46,274 bases of DNA from the NCBI GenBank assembly GCA_035480635.1, contig DATIHN010000010.1, forward strand, positions 1 to 46,274, read 5' to 3'. The translations under genes were made by a program, and so were the position numbers. Under the pieces are notes generated by a model. That model worked only from the letters and a program-made list of their open reading frames with translations. It was not told the origin of the DNA and did no database searches. Shown piece after piece: positions 15,798-23,309 of the stretch. Numbering within the stretch: the stretch's first letter is position 1; each line of letters begins with the position of its first letter. Source of the stretch: Candidatus Saccharimonadales bacterium. GTDB lineage: Bacteria; Patescibacteriota; Saccharimonadia; UBA4664; DATIHN01.

Positions 15798-15956
15798 TTA
15801 GTGTTCCCAAATCCTGGCGATACCAACGCCTAGCTGCGGTTCCGGTTTGCTCTTGGCTCTGGCTTTTTTCTTGTTCAAAGAGGCCAATGTGCCGCAGTCG
15901 GTACAGAAGAGGCCATAGGTTGTAGCGAGGTTTTTGGGGTGGGGGCAATTGTTCAT
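15798..15956 (-). CDS. Small zinc-ribbon-like protein
   Basis: A predicted 52-residue protein: MNNCPHPKNLATTYGLFCTDC and a Lys-rich tail. The CPH...CTDC spacing suggests a small zinc knuckle. The ATG at 15956 is the most likely start; a longer frame to 16007 is possible. No clear ribosome site. It lies opposite the spacer between the Nudix gene and the DNA-binding gene at 16037. The composition looks protein-like, but its size leaves it uncertain. Confidence 0.45.
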   Translation of the reverse strand: MNNCPHPKNLATTYGLFCTDCGTLASLNKKKARAKSKPEPQLGVGIARIWEH

Positions 15957-15960
15957 AATC

Positions 15961-15989
15961 TTTACACCAGCTAGTAACAATGGTAACAT
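15961..15989 (+). promoter_or_regulatory. Promoter of the winged-helix gene
   Basis: TTTACA (15961-15966), a 17-bp spacer, TAACAT (15984-15989). The leader would be about 40 nt and contains AGGAGG. Confidence 0.6.
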
Positions 15990-16036
15990 AGCATAAGCGA
16001 AATCCAAGAGGTGGACGTAGCTGTAGGAGGGCCTGG

Positions 16037-16315
16037 ATGCTCGATCTCTTTATCACATCCAAAACGCGGCGTAAGATTATTACGTTATATACCAAGTATC
16101 CGGATTTTCGGATACATGTGCGCGGTTTGGCCAAAATGATTAAAGAAGATGCTGGCAATGTTCAGCGCGAGCTCCAACGCCTAGAAAAGGCCGGTTTTGT
16201 CAAAAGTGCCAAGGAGGGTAACTCCAAGGTTTACTTTGCCAACCAGCACTTTAAGCTCTACCGAGAGCTCCAAGGCATAGTCTTAAAATCTCAAGTGAGG
16301 CATATAAAAGCATAA
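16037..16315 (+). CDS. Winged-helix transcription regulator (ArsR-like)
   Basis: 92 residues forming a winged helix-turn-helix: FRIHVRGLAKMIKEDAGNVQRELQRLEKAGFVKSAKEGNSKVYFAN has the recognition helix (GNVQRELQRLEKAG) and the wing (VKSAKEGNSKVYF). It resembles ArsR/MarR-type small regulators; no metal-binding cysteines are present. ATG 16037 has AGGAGG 6 bases upstream. It probably regulates itself or the small ORF that follows 13 bases later; the target is unknown. Confidence 0.8.
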   Translation: MLDLFITSKTRRKIITLYTKYPDFRIHVRGLAKMIKEDAGNVQRELQRLEKAGFVKSAKEGNSKVYFANQHFKLYRELQGIVLKSQVRHIKA

Positions 16316-16328
16316 AAACCCCAACAAA

Positions 16329-16472
16329 ATGTTTAAAAAATTCAGACAAAAAACTAACCAAATAAATATCACAAGCAAGTACCAACTCCGCAATCTCTAC
16401 CAACCCGAACCGCCGGCCAATTTTGTACCCCGCAGCGATCCCAGCTTTGCGGGACTGCGTCGTTGGATTTAA
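16329..16472 (+). CDS. Possible 47-residue basic protein
   Basis: A short frame from ATG 16329 to TAA 16472, 13 bases after the winged-helix gene. It begins MFKKFRQKTNQINITSKYQL and ends FAGLRRWI. Composition is basic and aromatic, with Pro in the middle. No Shine-Dalgarno site is visible, so it may depend on coupling with the upstream gene. It fills most of an otherwise empty 200-base gap. Reality is uncertain. Confidence 0.4.
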   Translation: MFKKFRQKTNQINITSKYQLRNLYQPEPPANFVPRSDPSFAGLRRWI

Positions 16473-16483
16473 TTAAACTCAGC

Positions 16484-16512
16484 CTGGCAGTACCAACGGG
16501 TTGTGCTAACCT
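16484..16512 (+). promoter_or_regulatory. Possible promoter of recJ
   Basis: CTGGCA (16484-16489), a 17-bp spacer, TAACCT (16507-16512), then 6 bases to the ATG at 16519. It fits the leaderless pattern but is weaker than the others. Confidence 0.4.
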
Positions 16513-16518
16513 AGGGGT

Positions 16519-18168
16519 ATGCCTGAAGTTAGACAATCCACCCAGTTATCAGCTCTGGTAGCGCAGATTTTGGCTCAGCGCGGTTATACCACGCCGGGTC
16601 AGATCCAAGAGTTCCTGGATCCTGATTATAATAGTGGGCTGCATGATCCATTTTTGTTAACCGGAATGGCAGCGGCGGTTGAGAGAATTATTAGCGCCAT
16701 TAAAAATCGCCAGTCAATTGGCATTTACGGTGATTACGACATTGATGGCTTGACTGCCAGTGCCGCTATGCTGGACTTTCTGAGTAGCCTGGGCGCCAAG
16801 GCTGAGGTCTACATTCCTGATCGATTTGAAGAAGGTTATGGCATAAACACCGAAGCCTTAACTAAACTCAAAGCCAAGGGCATTGATCTAGTCATCAGTG
16901 TTGACTGTGGTATTACCAGTTTGGCTGAGGCCGATTGGGCTAGGACCAACAAGCTTGATTTAATTATTACTGATCACCACTCGGTGCCGGATCAACTGCC
17001 GCAGGCGTTAGCGGTTATCAATCCCAAACAACCTGGCGACAATTATCCCTTCAAGGATCTGGCTGGTGTTGGGGTGGCCTTTAAGTTGATTCAAGGTATC
17101 CAACAAAAGTTGGGGCGGCCGGAGCCCGGCCAGGAAAAGTGGCTGCTTGATCTAGTGGCCTTGGGTACGGTTTGTGATGTCGTGACTTTGGTCGGTGAGA
17201 ATCGCCTGCTGGTGAAATATGGGCTAAAAGTTATGGCCAAAAGCCGTCGGGTGGGTTTAAAGGCGTTGGCCGATGTGGCGGGTATCGATCTGGGTGGAAT
17301 TTCTAGTTATCACTTGGGCTTTATGCTTGGCCCCAGACTAAATGCGGCTGGCCGGTTGGAGCATGCCCAAAAGGCCTTAGCCCTATTAACGGCTACTAAT
17401 TCTAGTGAGGCGGGGCAACTAGCGGACTATCTTGATGGCTTGAACCAAGAGCGGCGTGACCAGCAGGCCCAAATTTTGGCCGAAGCTGGGACTCAGGCCG
17501 AACGCTACCAAAATGATCCCATCTTAGTACTAGCTAGCCCAGATTGGAGCCATGGCATAGTGGGGATAGTAGCTTCAAAACTAGTTGAGCGGTGGCATAA
17601 ACCAGTTCTGATCATGCAAATTATGGGAGATTTGGCCAAAGGATCGGCTAGGAGCACAGCAAATTTCAATTTGATTGAAAACTTACGGAAGCTAGACGAG
17701 CGCTTTGTTAAACTGGGCGGCCATCATTTTGCCGCTGGCTTCACAATTAAGAGCGCCGATATCGAAAAACTCCGCGCAGAGTTGATTGAACGAATGGCTG
17801 CTGCAGACCCGGCGCGTTCAGAAGGAGAAGAGGCTGACCTTGAGGTCGATAATTTTAGTAGCTTGAAGCTCGATTTAATTCGCGAAATCGATTTACTAGA
17901 GCCCTTTGGCAATGGTAATCCTAAACCTATCATTGCCATCCCAAACCTGAAAGTGGTTAGGGTCGGCCAGGTTGGAAAAGATCAAAAACACCTTAAACTG
18001 GCCTTGGCTGATACCGGCGGCGAAACTCTAACAGCCTTGGGCTTCAATATGGCTGATCGTCACCCCAACCTCAGCATTGGGCAGTCGATTGAGGTTAAAA
18101 CGCAGCTAGTTTCGAACGCTTTCTTTGGCCAGCCCGAACCAGAATTAGTTCTGATAAGCTTGCAATAA
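16519..18168 (+). CDS. recJ: Single-stranded-DNA exonuclease RecJ
   Basis: 549 residues, a normal size for RecJ. DHH-family motifs: GDYDIDG (71-77), SVDCGI, TDHHS (DHH 152-154), then the DHHA1 region with GGHHFAAGF and a C-terminal OB-like domain. It degrades single-stranded DNA 5' to 3' in recombination and mismatch repair with Mg or Mn. The gene stands alone between two spacers, and the ATG is close to a possible -10 box. Confidence 0.95.
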   Translation: MPEVRQSTQLSALVAQILAQRGYTTPGQIQEFLDPDYNSGLHDPFLLTGMAAAVERIISAIKNRQSIGIYGDYDIDGLTASAAMLDFLSSLGAKAEVYIPDRFEEGYGINTEALTKLKAKGIDLVISVDCGITSLAEADWARTNKLDLIITDHHSVPDQLPQALAVINPKQPGDNYPFKDLAGVGVAFKLIQGIQQKLGRPEPGQEKWLLDLVALGTVCDVVTLVGENRLLVKYGLKVMAKSRRVGLKALADVAGIDLGGISSYHLGFMLGPRLNAAGRLEHAQKALALLTATNSSEAGQLADYLDGLNQERRDQQAQILAEAGTQAERYQNDPILVLASPDWSHGIVGIVASKLVERWHKPVLIMQIMGDLAKGSARSTANFNLIENLRKLDERFVKLGGHHFAAGFTIKSADIEKLRAELIERMAAADPARSEGEEADLEVDNFSSLKLDLIREIDLLEPFGNGNPKPIIAIPNLKVVRVGQVGKDQKHLKLALADTGGETLTALGFNMADRHPNLSIGQSIEVKTQLVSNAFFGQPEPELVLISLQ

Positions 18169-18256
18169 AAACGAATTTTGAATAAATAAGTTTATCAATT
18201 AATTTTCGTACTCAAATTTAATAACATTTGTGTTCAGAAATCCGCAATTTGCGCCC

Positions 18257-18299
18257 CTCCATCAAGGATGATACGCTTGCGGTCTAGACAGCGGTGGAG
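18257..18299 (+). promoter_or_regulatory. Hairpin that may mask the hisS ribosome site
   Basis: CTCCAT (18257-18262) can pair with GTGGAG (18294-18299), which contains the hisS ribosome site, and CGCT (18274-18277) with AGCG (18290-18293) just inside. Opening of this fold could control hisS translation. No T-box sequence is present here. Confidence 0.35.
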
Positions 18300-18304
18300 T
18301 AGCG

Positions 18305-19582
18305 ATGGCTAAGAATAAGTTTCAAAATGTTCGCGGAATGCCCGACATTCTGCCTCCAGATCAACCTCGTTACGAGCAGGTAATGGGGCTTTTTGAGGTT
18401 TTGGCCAGCGACGCCGGCTACGAGCGCATCGATACACCAATCATTGAAGATTCAGGGCTATTTGAGCGCAGCGTTGGCCAAGAAACCGACATTGTGTCCA
18501 AGGAAATGTACACCTTTAGTGATAAATCGGATAATCAGTTAACGCTTAGGCCAGAGCCAACTGCCGGCGTTGTTAGGGCCTACATTCAGCATGGTATGGC
18601 TTCACTGGCGAAGCCAGTTAAGTTATTTGTAGCCGGGCCAATGTTTCGCTACGATCGGCCGCAGGCCGGCCGTCAGCGCCAATTTACCCAAGTGGGGGTA
18701 GAGGTCTTCGGCGAATCAAACCCGAGCATTGACGCCCAGGTGATTATTTTGTCGCATCGCTTTATTACTCAATTAGGGTTAAGGGATGTTTCGGTTCAAA
18801 TCAATTCGATCGGCGATGAAGTTTGTCGACCAAAATATAAAACCGCTTTGGTGGAATATTTGGAAGGCCAAAAATCCCAGCTGTGTGAGGATTGCCGCCA
18901 GCGACTTAAAACCAACCCGCTCAGAGTTCTAGATTGTAAGGAGCCGGGATGTGTGAAGGTGGTGGCAGGAGCACCCCAGATCCTGGATTTTCTCTGTAAA
19001 CCCTGCCGGGCTCATTTTACCGGAGTATTAGAGTACCTGGATGAATTTGAGGTGACCTACGAGCTCAATCATCTCTTAGTTCGAGGGTTGGATTACTATA
19101 CACGGACCGTTTTTGAGCTCTACGGCACCAGAGAGGGGGCTCAAAGTGCCCTGGGTGGAGGTGGCCGCTACGATAAGCTGGTCGAAGAATTAGGCGGCCA
19201 ACCAACCCCAGCTGTTGGCTTCGGCTTAGGCGTCGAACGCATCATCATCGAACTTGATCAAAATAATGTCCCAGTGATCAAAAGCACCGGTCGCAAGGTC
19301 TTTGTGGCAAGCCTAGGTGAGCCGGCTAGACTAGCTGGCTTCAAACTAATCGAAGAGCTGCTGGATGCCCGGGTCGGCGCCGTGGGCGTGATTGATAAGG
19401 ACGGCATCGCTTCACAGCTGACCAGGGCCGATAAATTGGGTGTGCCTTTTGCCATCATCATTGGTCAAAAGGAAGTTTTTGATAAAGTCGTGATACTAAG
19501 AGATATGACTTCCGGTGCCCAAGAAATGATCCCGCGCAATAAGATCGTTGGCGAATTGCGCAAACGCTTCGACCAAAAATAG
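18305..19582 (+). CDS. hisS: Histidyl-tRNA synthetase
   Basis: 425 residues, class II synthetase. Motif 2 is FRYDRPQAGRQRQFTQVGVE, the histidine-binding loop is LVRGLDYYTRTVFE, and motif 3 is GFGLGVERIIIEL. A C-terminal anticodon-binding domain follows (about 330-425). It charges tRNA-His. ATG 18305 has GGTGGAG 5 bases upstream. A spacer of 136 A/T-rich bases precedes it; no clear promoter was found there apart from the possible masking hairpin. Confidence 0.96.
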   Translation: MAKNKFQNVRGMPDILPPDQPRYEQVMGLFEVLASDAGYERIDTPIIEDSGLFERSVGQETDIVSKEMYTFSDKSDNQLTLRPEPTAGVVRAYIQHGMASLAKPVKLFVAGPMFRYDRPQAGRQRQFTQVGVEVFGESNPSIDAQVIILSHRFITQLGLRDVSVQINSIGDEVCRPKYKTALVEYLEGQKSQLCEDCRQRLKTNPLRVLDCKEPGCVKVVAGAPQILDFLCKPCRAHFTGVLEYLDEFEVTYELNHLLVRGLDYYTRTVFELYGTREGAQSALGGGGRYDKLVEELGGQPTPAVGFGLGVERIIIELDQNNVPVIKSTGRKVFVASLGEPARLAGFKLIEELLDARVGAVGVIDKDGIASQLTRADKLGVPFAIIIGQKEVFDKVVILRDMTSGAQEMIPRNKIVGELRKRFDQK

Positions 19583-19591
19583 ACTAGCTAG

Positions 19592-19620
19592 TTGACAGTT
19601 AGAACCAAAGTGGTTAATCT
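19592..19620 (+). promoter_or_regulatory. Promoter of the unknown gene at 19631
   Basis: TTGACA (19592-19597), a 17-bp spacer, TAATCT (19615-19620). The start site is expected near 19627. Confidence 0.7.
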
Positions 19621-19630
19621 ATCTTAGTTC

Positions 19631-20038
19631 TTGTGGTCTATTCGCCAAGGGGGCGTGGTGGTACAAACCAGTCGTTATGTACATGTTCGGACGACTACCA
19701 GGCAAATGGCTGAGGAGCGCCAAGAGCTGATAGAGACGAGATTGTATCAGCTCAAACAGCTGTGCCTTGAGCAATCGATCGATCGCCTCGGAGGGCAGTG
19801 GGTCAGCGAGATGATAGGCGTATGTGCCATGCGACGGTTGGAAGCAATATTGGAGCTTGAACCAATCGTCCTTCCGGGGGAGCGGCCGGTCCAATCAACG
19901 TATCAACGGCCCAGCCGGCCAACTCGGGAATACATGATCGCCGACCTGAGGGATTCTGGCTACAAAGGCAAGTTGAGGTCGTTGAGCACCCGAAAGCTCT
20001 ACTGCCTCTGGCGCCAACGCTGCGATGAAGCTAGCTAG
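19631..20038 (+). CDS. Hypothetical protein
   Basis: 135 residues, function not recognised. The start is uncertain: TTG 19631 lies 10 bases after the -10 box; GTG 19655 or 19658 after AAGGGGG, or ATG 19706, would give shorter products. The protein is basic and helical. The C-terminal part (YMIADLRDSGYKGKLRSL and RKLYCLWRQR) is faintly like a SAP or Rho-N type helix-extended loop-helix, which would suggest nucleic-acid binding. It is a single-gene unit between a clear promoter and a clear terminator. Confidence 0.6.
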   Translation: MWSIRQGGVVVQTSRYVHVRTTTRQMAEERQELIETRLYQLKQLCLEQSIDRLGGQWVSEMIGVCAMRRLEAILELEPIVLPGERPVQSTYQRPSRPTREYMIADLRDSGYKGKLRSLSTRKLYCLWRQRCDEAS

Positions 20039-20059
20039 TCGCATCGGCCCTAGTCCATA

Positions 20060-20090
20060 CCCCGTCCAAGTGACGGGGCTTTACTTTTTT
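20060..20090 (+). terminator. Terminator after the hypothetical gene
   Basis: A CCCCGTC/GACGGGG stem (20060-20066, 20072-20078) with a 5-base loop and a T-rich tail. The same stretch carries the possible -35 box of the HIT gene. Confidence 0.85.
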
Positions 20091-20099
20091 AGCTATAAT
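20070..20099 (+). promoter_or_regulatory. Promoter of the HIT gene, leaderless
   Basis: GTGACG (20070-20075), an 18-bp spacer, TATAAT (20094-20099), then 7 bases to the ATG at 20107. No ribosome site. The -35 box is inside the 3' arm of the preceding terminator. Confidence 0.6.
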
Positions 20100-20106
20100 A
20101 CTGGTT

Positions 20107-20427
20107 ATGAAAGACTGTTTGTTTTGCCAGATTGCTGGTGATAAATCTAAACTGGTTTGGGAAAACGCTATCGCAGCTGCCTTCCCGGATATCAACCCTA
20201 AGGCGCCAGTCCATGTATTGTTAGTGCCCAAAAAACATATTGAGAGCTTGGATCATTTGGAAGATCCAACTCTTGGTGGGCAGCTGCTGGAAGCTGTAGC
20301 GGCTTGTGCCAGGAGTTTGGGTATTGGCGGTGGCTACCGGGTGCAAATCAACGTCGGGCGCACCGGCGGCCAGATCATCGATCATCTTCACATTCACATC
20401 ATGGGCGGCCAGCGCTTCCGGGACTAA
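20107..20427 (+). CDS. HIT-family hydrolase
   Basis: 106 residues with the histidine triad HLHIHIMGG near the C-terminus and the family opening CLFCQIAGDKSKLVWENA. HIT proteins of the HinT branch hydrolyse nucleoside phosphoramidates such as aminoacyl-AMP; the physiological substrate is unknown. It begins a run of small conserved genes, but rpsU behind it has its own promoter. Confidence 0.92.
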   Translation: MKDCLFCQIAGDKSKLVWENAIAAAFPDINPKAPVHVLLVPKKHIESLDHLEDPTLGGQLLEAVAACARSLGIGGGYRVQINVGRTGGQIIDHLHIHIMGGQRFRD

Positions 20428-20432
20428 GCGTC

Positions 20433-20461
20433 TTGATAAACAGCTCCTGGTATAGTAGACT
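20433..20461 (+). promoter_or_regulatory. Promoter of rpsU and following genes
   Basis: TTGATA (20433-20438), a 17-bp spacer, TAGACT (20456-20461). It gives a leader of about 36 nt with AGGAGGTG. Confidence 0.65.
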
Positions 20462-20503
20462 ACTCAGGTTAGAATCATTACTCACCCAGGAGGTGAACTA
20501 AAC

Positions 20504-20716
20504 TTGTTACAAGTTACCCGTAAAGACGACCGCGAAAGTCTCGAAAACCTAATCCGACGCTTTAATAAAAAAGTTCAGCAGTCGGGTGTTTTGGGTGTGG
20601 CCAGACGCAAAAAATATTTTGAAAAGCCTCTAAGTAAACGCGAACAGCGCGAGATTGCAATTCGCAAACGAGCTCGCAAAGAGATTAAGGCCAAGCAATA
20701 CCTAGGAATCCGTTAA
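20504..20716 (+). CDS. rpsU: 30S ribosomal protein S21
   Basis: 70 residues, very basic. It matches S21 along its length: VTRKDDRESLENLIRRFNKKV, then KYFEKPLSKREQREIAIRKR. S21 sits at the 30S platform near the 16S anti-Shine-Dalgarno end and aids mRNA pairing. The start is TTG 20504, with AGGAGGTG about 8 bases upstream. The stop overlaps the yqeY start by 1 base. Confidence 0.93.
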   Translation: MLQVTRKDDRESLENLIRRFNKKVQQSGVLGVARRKKYFEKPLSKREQREIAIRKRARKEIKAKQYLGIR

Positions 20717-21150
20717 TGTTGGTTGATCAAATCAATCAGGAAACCACCCAGGCTTTGCGCGATGGAGCATCCGACAAGTTGGCGGTTATGCGCTTAATTA
20801 AAACCAGTTTGAAGAACGAAGAAATCAAACAAGGCCACGAGTTAGCTGATGGCGAAGCTATGGCGGTGTTAATCAAAGAGGCCAAACAGCGTCGTGATTC
20901 AATTGCGGCATACGAAGGCGCCGGGCGAGGTGATCTGGCCGCGGCCGAATCGGCTGAGCTGGACATCATCCAAACCTATTTACCAAAGCAATTAAACCCA
21001 GACGAACTCAAAGCGCTAGTTAGCGAAGCCATCACTGACGCCGGCCCCAATCCCCAGATGGGAGCCATTATTGGTGCCGTCAAAGCCAAGGCTGGTCCGA
21101 GTGCCGATGGGTCAGAAATCGCTAAATTAGTTCGCGAGAATTTAAGTTAG
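20716..21150 (+). CDS. yqeY: GatB/YqeY domain protein
   Basis: 144 residues matching YqeY: an N-terminal four-helix part (LRDGASDKLAVMRLIKTSLKNEEI) and the C-terminal tail-like domain (MGAIIGAVKAKAGPSADGSEIAKLVRENL) also found at the end of GatB. The family is linked to tRNA-dependent amidation or tRNA binding, but the free protein has no proven role. rpsU-yqeY is a frequent pair. It overlaps ybeY by 1 base. Confidence 0.93.
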   Translation: MLVDQINQETTQALRDGASDKLAVMRLIKTSLKNEEIKQGHELADGEAMAVLIKEAKQRRDSIAAYEGAGRGDLAAAESAELDIIQTYLPKQLNPDELKALVSEAITDAGPNPQMGAIIGAVKAKAGPSADGSEIAKLVRENLS

Positions 21151-21620
21151 TGGCCCTCAAATTAGCCCTTAGCGGCCCTTTACCCAAGGGCGTTAAAAAG
21201 GCTTTACTAGAAGCTGTTATCACCGCTCTAAATGCCACGGCGCAGAATCTGCCAAACGGCACAATTAACCTTAAGCTAGTTGACGATAGCGAGATTCGAG
21301 CCTTAAATAAGAAGTATAGCGGCAACGATTACGCCACCGATGTGTTGAGCTTCAATTACTTAGAAGATGGGGCAGAGCCGGGTGGCGAAATCGGCGATAT
21401 GGCGATAAGCCGTGAGACGGCCGAACGCCAGGCCGCTAAAGCCGGTACCGATCTAGAAACCGAAATCGTTTTGCTCTTCATCCACGGCTGCCTCCATCTG
21501 ATCGGACTTGATCACGCCGACTCAAGCGGCCGTAGGCGAATGGAGATCATCCAGGCCGGGCTGATGCACGATTTAGGATTAACCTATAGGAACTTTGAAT
21601 GGGATTCATCCGCAGCCTAA
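21150..21620 (+). CDS. ybeY: Endoribonuclease YbeY
   Basis: 156 residues. The zinc site HGCLHLIGLDH (consensus HGxLHLxGYDH) is complete. YbeY takes part in 16S 3'-end maturation and ribosome quality control. The GTG start at 21150 overlaps the yqeY stop. The last 22 bases overlap dgkA. Confidence 0.94.
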   Translation: MALKLALSGPLPKGVKKALLEAVITALNATAQNLPNGTINLKLVDDSEIRALNKKYSGNDYATDVLSFNYLEDGAEPGGEIGDMAISRETAERQAAKAGTDLETEIVLLFIHGCLHLIGLDHADSSGRRRMEIIQAGLMHDLGLTYRNFEWDSSAA

Positions 21621-21961
21621 CAGATGCTATGAACGGGGTAATCAGCGTTCTGCGTAGCGAGCGCAATGCTCGAATTCACGTTGTGATAGCGCTACTAACG
21701 CTCTTACTCGGTCTGATTTTAAATATTTCCAACGCTGAGATGGCAGCGATTTTCTTTGCTATCCTACTGGTCTTTTTGGCTGAACTCTTAAATACAGCTA
21801 TCGAAGAAACCCTAAACTTAGTTGATGGCAAAGAAAATCCCAAGGTTAGGCTGATCAAAGATATGACGGCCGGGGCGGTCCTAGTAGCGGCTTGTGGTGC
21901 TATTGTCATCGGTATCGCTATCTTTTGGCCCTATATATTGGGATTGGTATGGCAGGGCTAG
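21599..21961 (+). CDS. dgkA: Diacylglycerol/undecaprenol kinase (DgkA)
   Basis: 120 residues with three membrane helices. The family core AELLNTAIEETLNLVDGK...VRLIKDMTAGAVLVAA is intact, including the catalytic Glu and the Asn/Glu pair. Gram-positive type members phosphorylate undecaprenol and so recycle the lipid carrier for wall synthesis; others act on diacylglycerol. It overlaps ybeY by 22 bases and adk by 13. Confidence 0.92.
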   Translation: MGFIRSLTDAMNGVISVLRSERNARIHVVIALLTLLLGLILNISNAEMAAIFFAILLVFLAELLNTAIEETLNLVDGKENPKVRLIKDMTAGAVLVAACGAIVIGIAIFWPYILGLVWQG

Positions 21962-22485
21962 TCGATATTATCCTAGGGCCCCCAGGTTCGGGGAAATCCG
22001 AACAGGCTAGCCGGCTGGCCGCCAGCCACCGCTACGTCCAGATATCGACCGGGGCCTTGCTGCGGGCATCAAATGATTCGGCCATCAAGGCTACGATCGA
22101 TTCGGGAGAGTTGGAGTCCAGCGAAGTCGTTGAAAAGGTTCTGCTGGCCGCCATTGAGCAAATTGACGCTAGTCTACCAATTCTGCTTGATGGTTTTCCC
22201 AGACTCAAGGCTGAGGCTAAATGGCTAGATCAGGCCCTAAACAAACTAGGCCGGGAGTTGGGCCATATTTTCGTTATCAATGTTACTGAAGCCGAAGCTC
22301 TCAAACGCCTAGAGTCTCGCGGACGCTCAGATGATCCTAAGGCTGTGATCAAACATCGGTGGCAGGAATACACTACCCAGACTGAACCAGTCATTTCTAG
22401 CTACCGTCACGATGGGCGCTTAATCGAAATCGAGGGGGCTGGGACGCCAGAAGAAGTGGCTGAGCGCATTGCTGCAAGCCTATGA
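21949..22485 (+). CDS. adk: Adenylate kinase (short form)
   Basis: 178 residues. The P-loop is GPPGSGKS (9-16), the AMP-binding part is QISTGALLRA, and DGFPR lies in the middle; a short LID (RGRSDDPKAVIKHRWQEY) replaces the long zinc-binding LID. It interconverts ATP + AMP and 2 ADP. The ATG at 21949 is chosen because it directly precedes the P-loop strand; the longer frame would be dgkA coding sequence. adk-map is a conserved pair, here away from secY. Confidence 0.9.
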   Translation: MAGLVDIILGPPGSGKSEQASRLAASHRYVQISTGALLRASNDSAIKATIDSGELESSEVVEKVLLAAIEQIDASLPILLDGFPRLKAEAKWLDQALNKLGRELGHIFVINVTEAEALKRLESRGRSDDPKAVIKHRWQEYTTQTEPVISSYRHDGRLIEIEGAGTPEEVAERIAASL

Positions 22486-23231
22486 TGAACCGCGTCAAAA
22501 CTGAGAGCGAAATTACCGCCATGAGAACGGGTGGCCAAATTTTGGCCCAGGTGCTGGAATTTTTAAAACCCCAAACTGTGGCTGGGATCACCACTGGTGA
22601 GCTATCGGGCCTAGCAGCCTCGGAAACCAAGCGCTTGGGCGGCGGGACGCCGATTCTGGGCTATGAGGGCTACCCCGAACCAATCTGTATTTGTATTAAC
22701 GATGAGGTCGTTCACGGCATACCTGGAGATAGGGTAGTTCGTGATGGTGATATTGTCTCGTTTGATTTTTGTGTTTCATACGATGGCATGATTACCGATG
22801 CTGCTACCACCATCGGTGTGGGAGCGGTCTCAAAGGAGGCCAAGCGTTTAATGCATGCCACGGCCGACTCACTGGCCCTGGGTATAAAAGCTGCTCAAGC
22901 GGGCATTGTGGTCGATGACATCTCGGGTGTCATCGAGGACCGTTTGCGGCGCGATAAGCTAGGCGTAGTTGAAGCCCTCTGTGGGCATGGGGTTGGTCAC
23001 GGCATTCACGAGGATCCGGAAATACCCAATTTTCGGACCGGCTACCCTGGACCAAAATTATTAGCCGGCATGACCATTGCAATTGAACCGATGGCCACAC
23101 TGGGCCATCACGCCGTCCGGTTGGCTCCTGATCGCTGGACTTTCAAAACGGTTGATGGCAGCCTGTCAGCTCAATTTGAACACACTATTTTAATAACTGA
23201 TCGGGGCAGCGAGATTCTAACCAAGGCCTAG
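22482..23231 (+). CDS. map: Methionine aminopeptidase, type I
   Basis: 249 residues. The five metal ligands are recognisable: Asp in SFDF, Asp in TDAATT, His in GHGVGHGIHEDPEIPNF, Glu in IEPMA, and Glu in SAQFEHTIL. Type I enzymes remove the N-terminal Met after deformylation. It overlaps the adk stop by 4 bases. A second ATG 3 bases later is an equally possible start. Confidence 0.96.
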   Translation: MMNRVKTESEITAMRTGGQILAQVLEFLKPQTVAGITTGELSGLAASETKRLGGGTPILGYEGYPEPICICINDEVVHGIPGDRVVRDGDIVSFDFCVSYDGMITDAATTIGVGAVSKEAKRLMHATADSLALGIKAAQAGIVVDDISGVIEDRLRRDKLGVVEALCGHGVGHGIHEDPEIPNFRTGYPGPKLLAGMTIAIEPMATLGHHAVRLAPDRWTFKTVDGSLSAQFEHTILITDRGSEILTKA

Positions 23232-23253
23232 TGTATACTGGAGCGTGATACGC

Positions 23254-23283
23254 TTGAAAGCCCAGACCCTGGCAGTCTATAAT
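23254..23283 (+). promoter_or_regulatory. Promoter of ftsA
   Basis: TTGAAA (23254-23259), an 18-bp spacer, TATAAT (23278-23283). It gives a short leader of about 20 nt with TAGGA before the GTG. Confidence 0.75.
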
Positions 23284-23309
23284 AACCTAGAAAAATAGGA
23301 ACAAATTTT

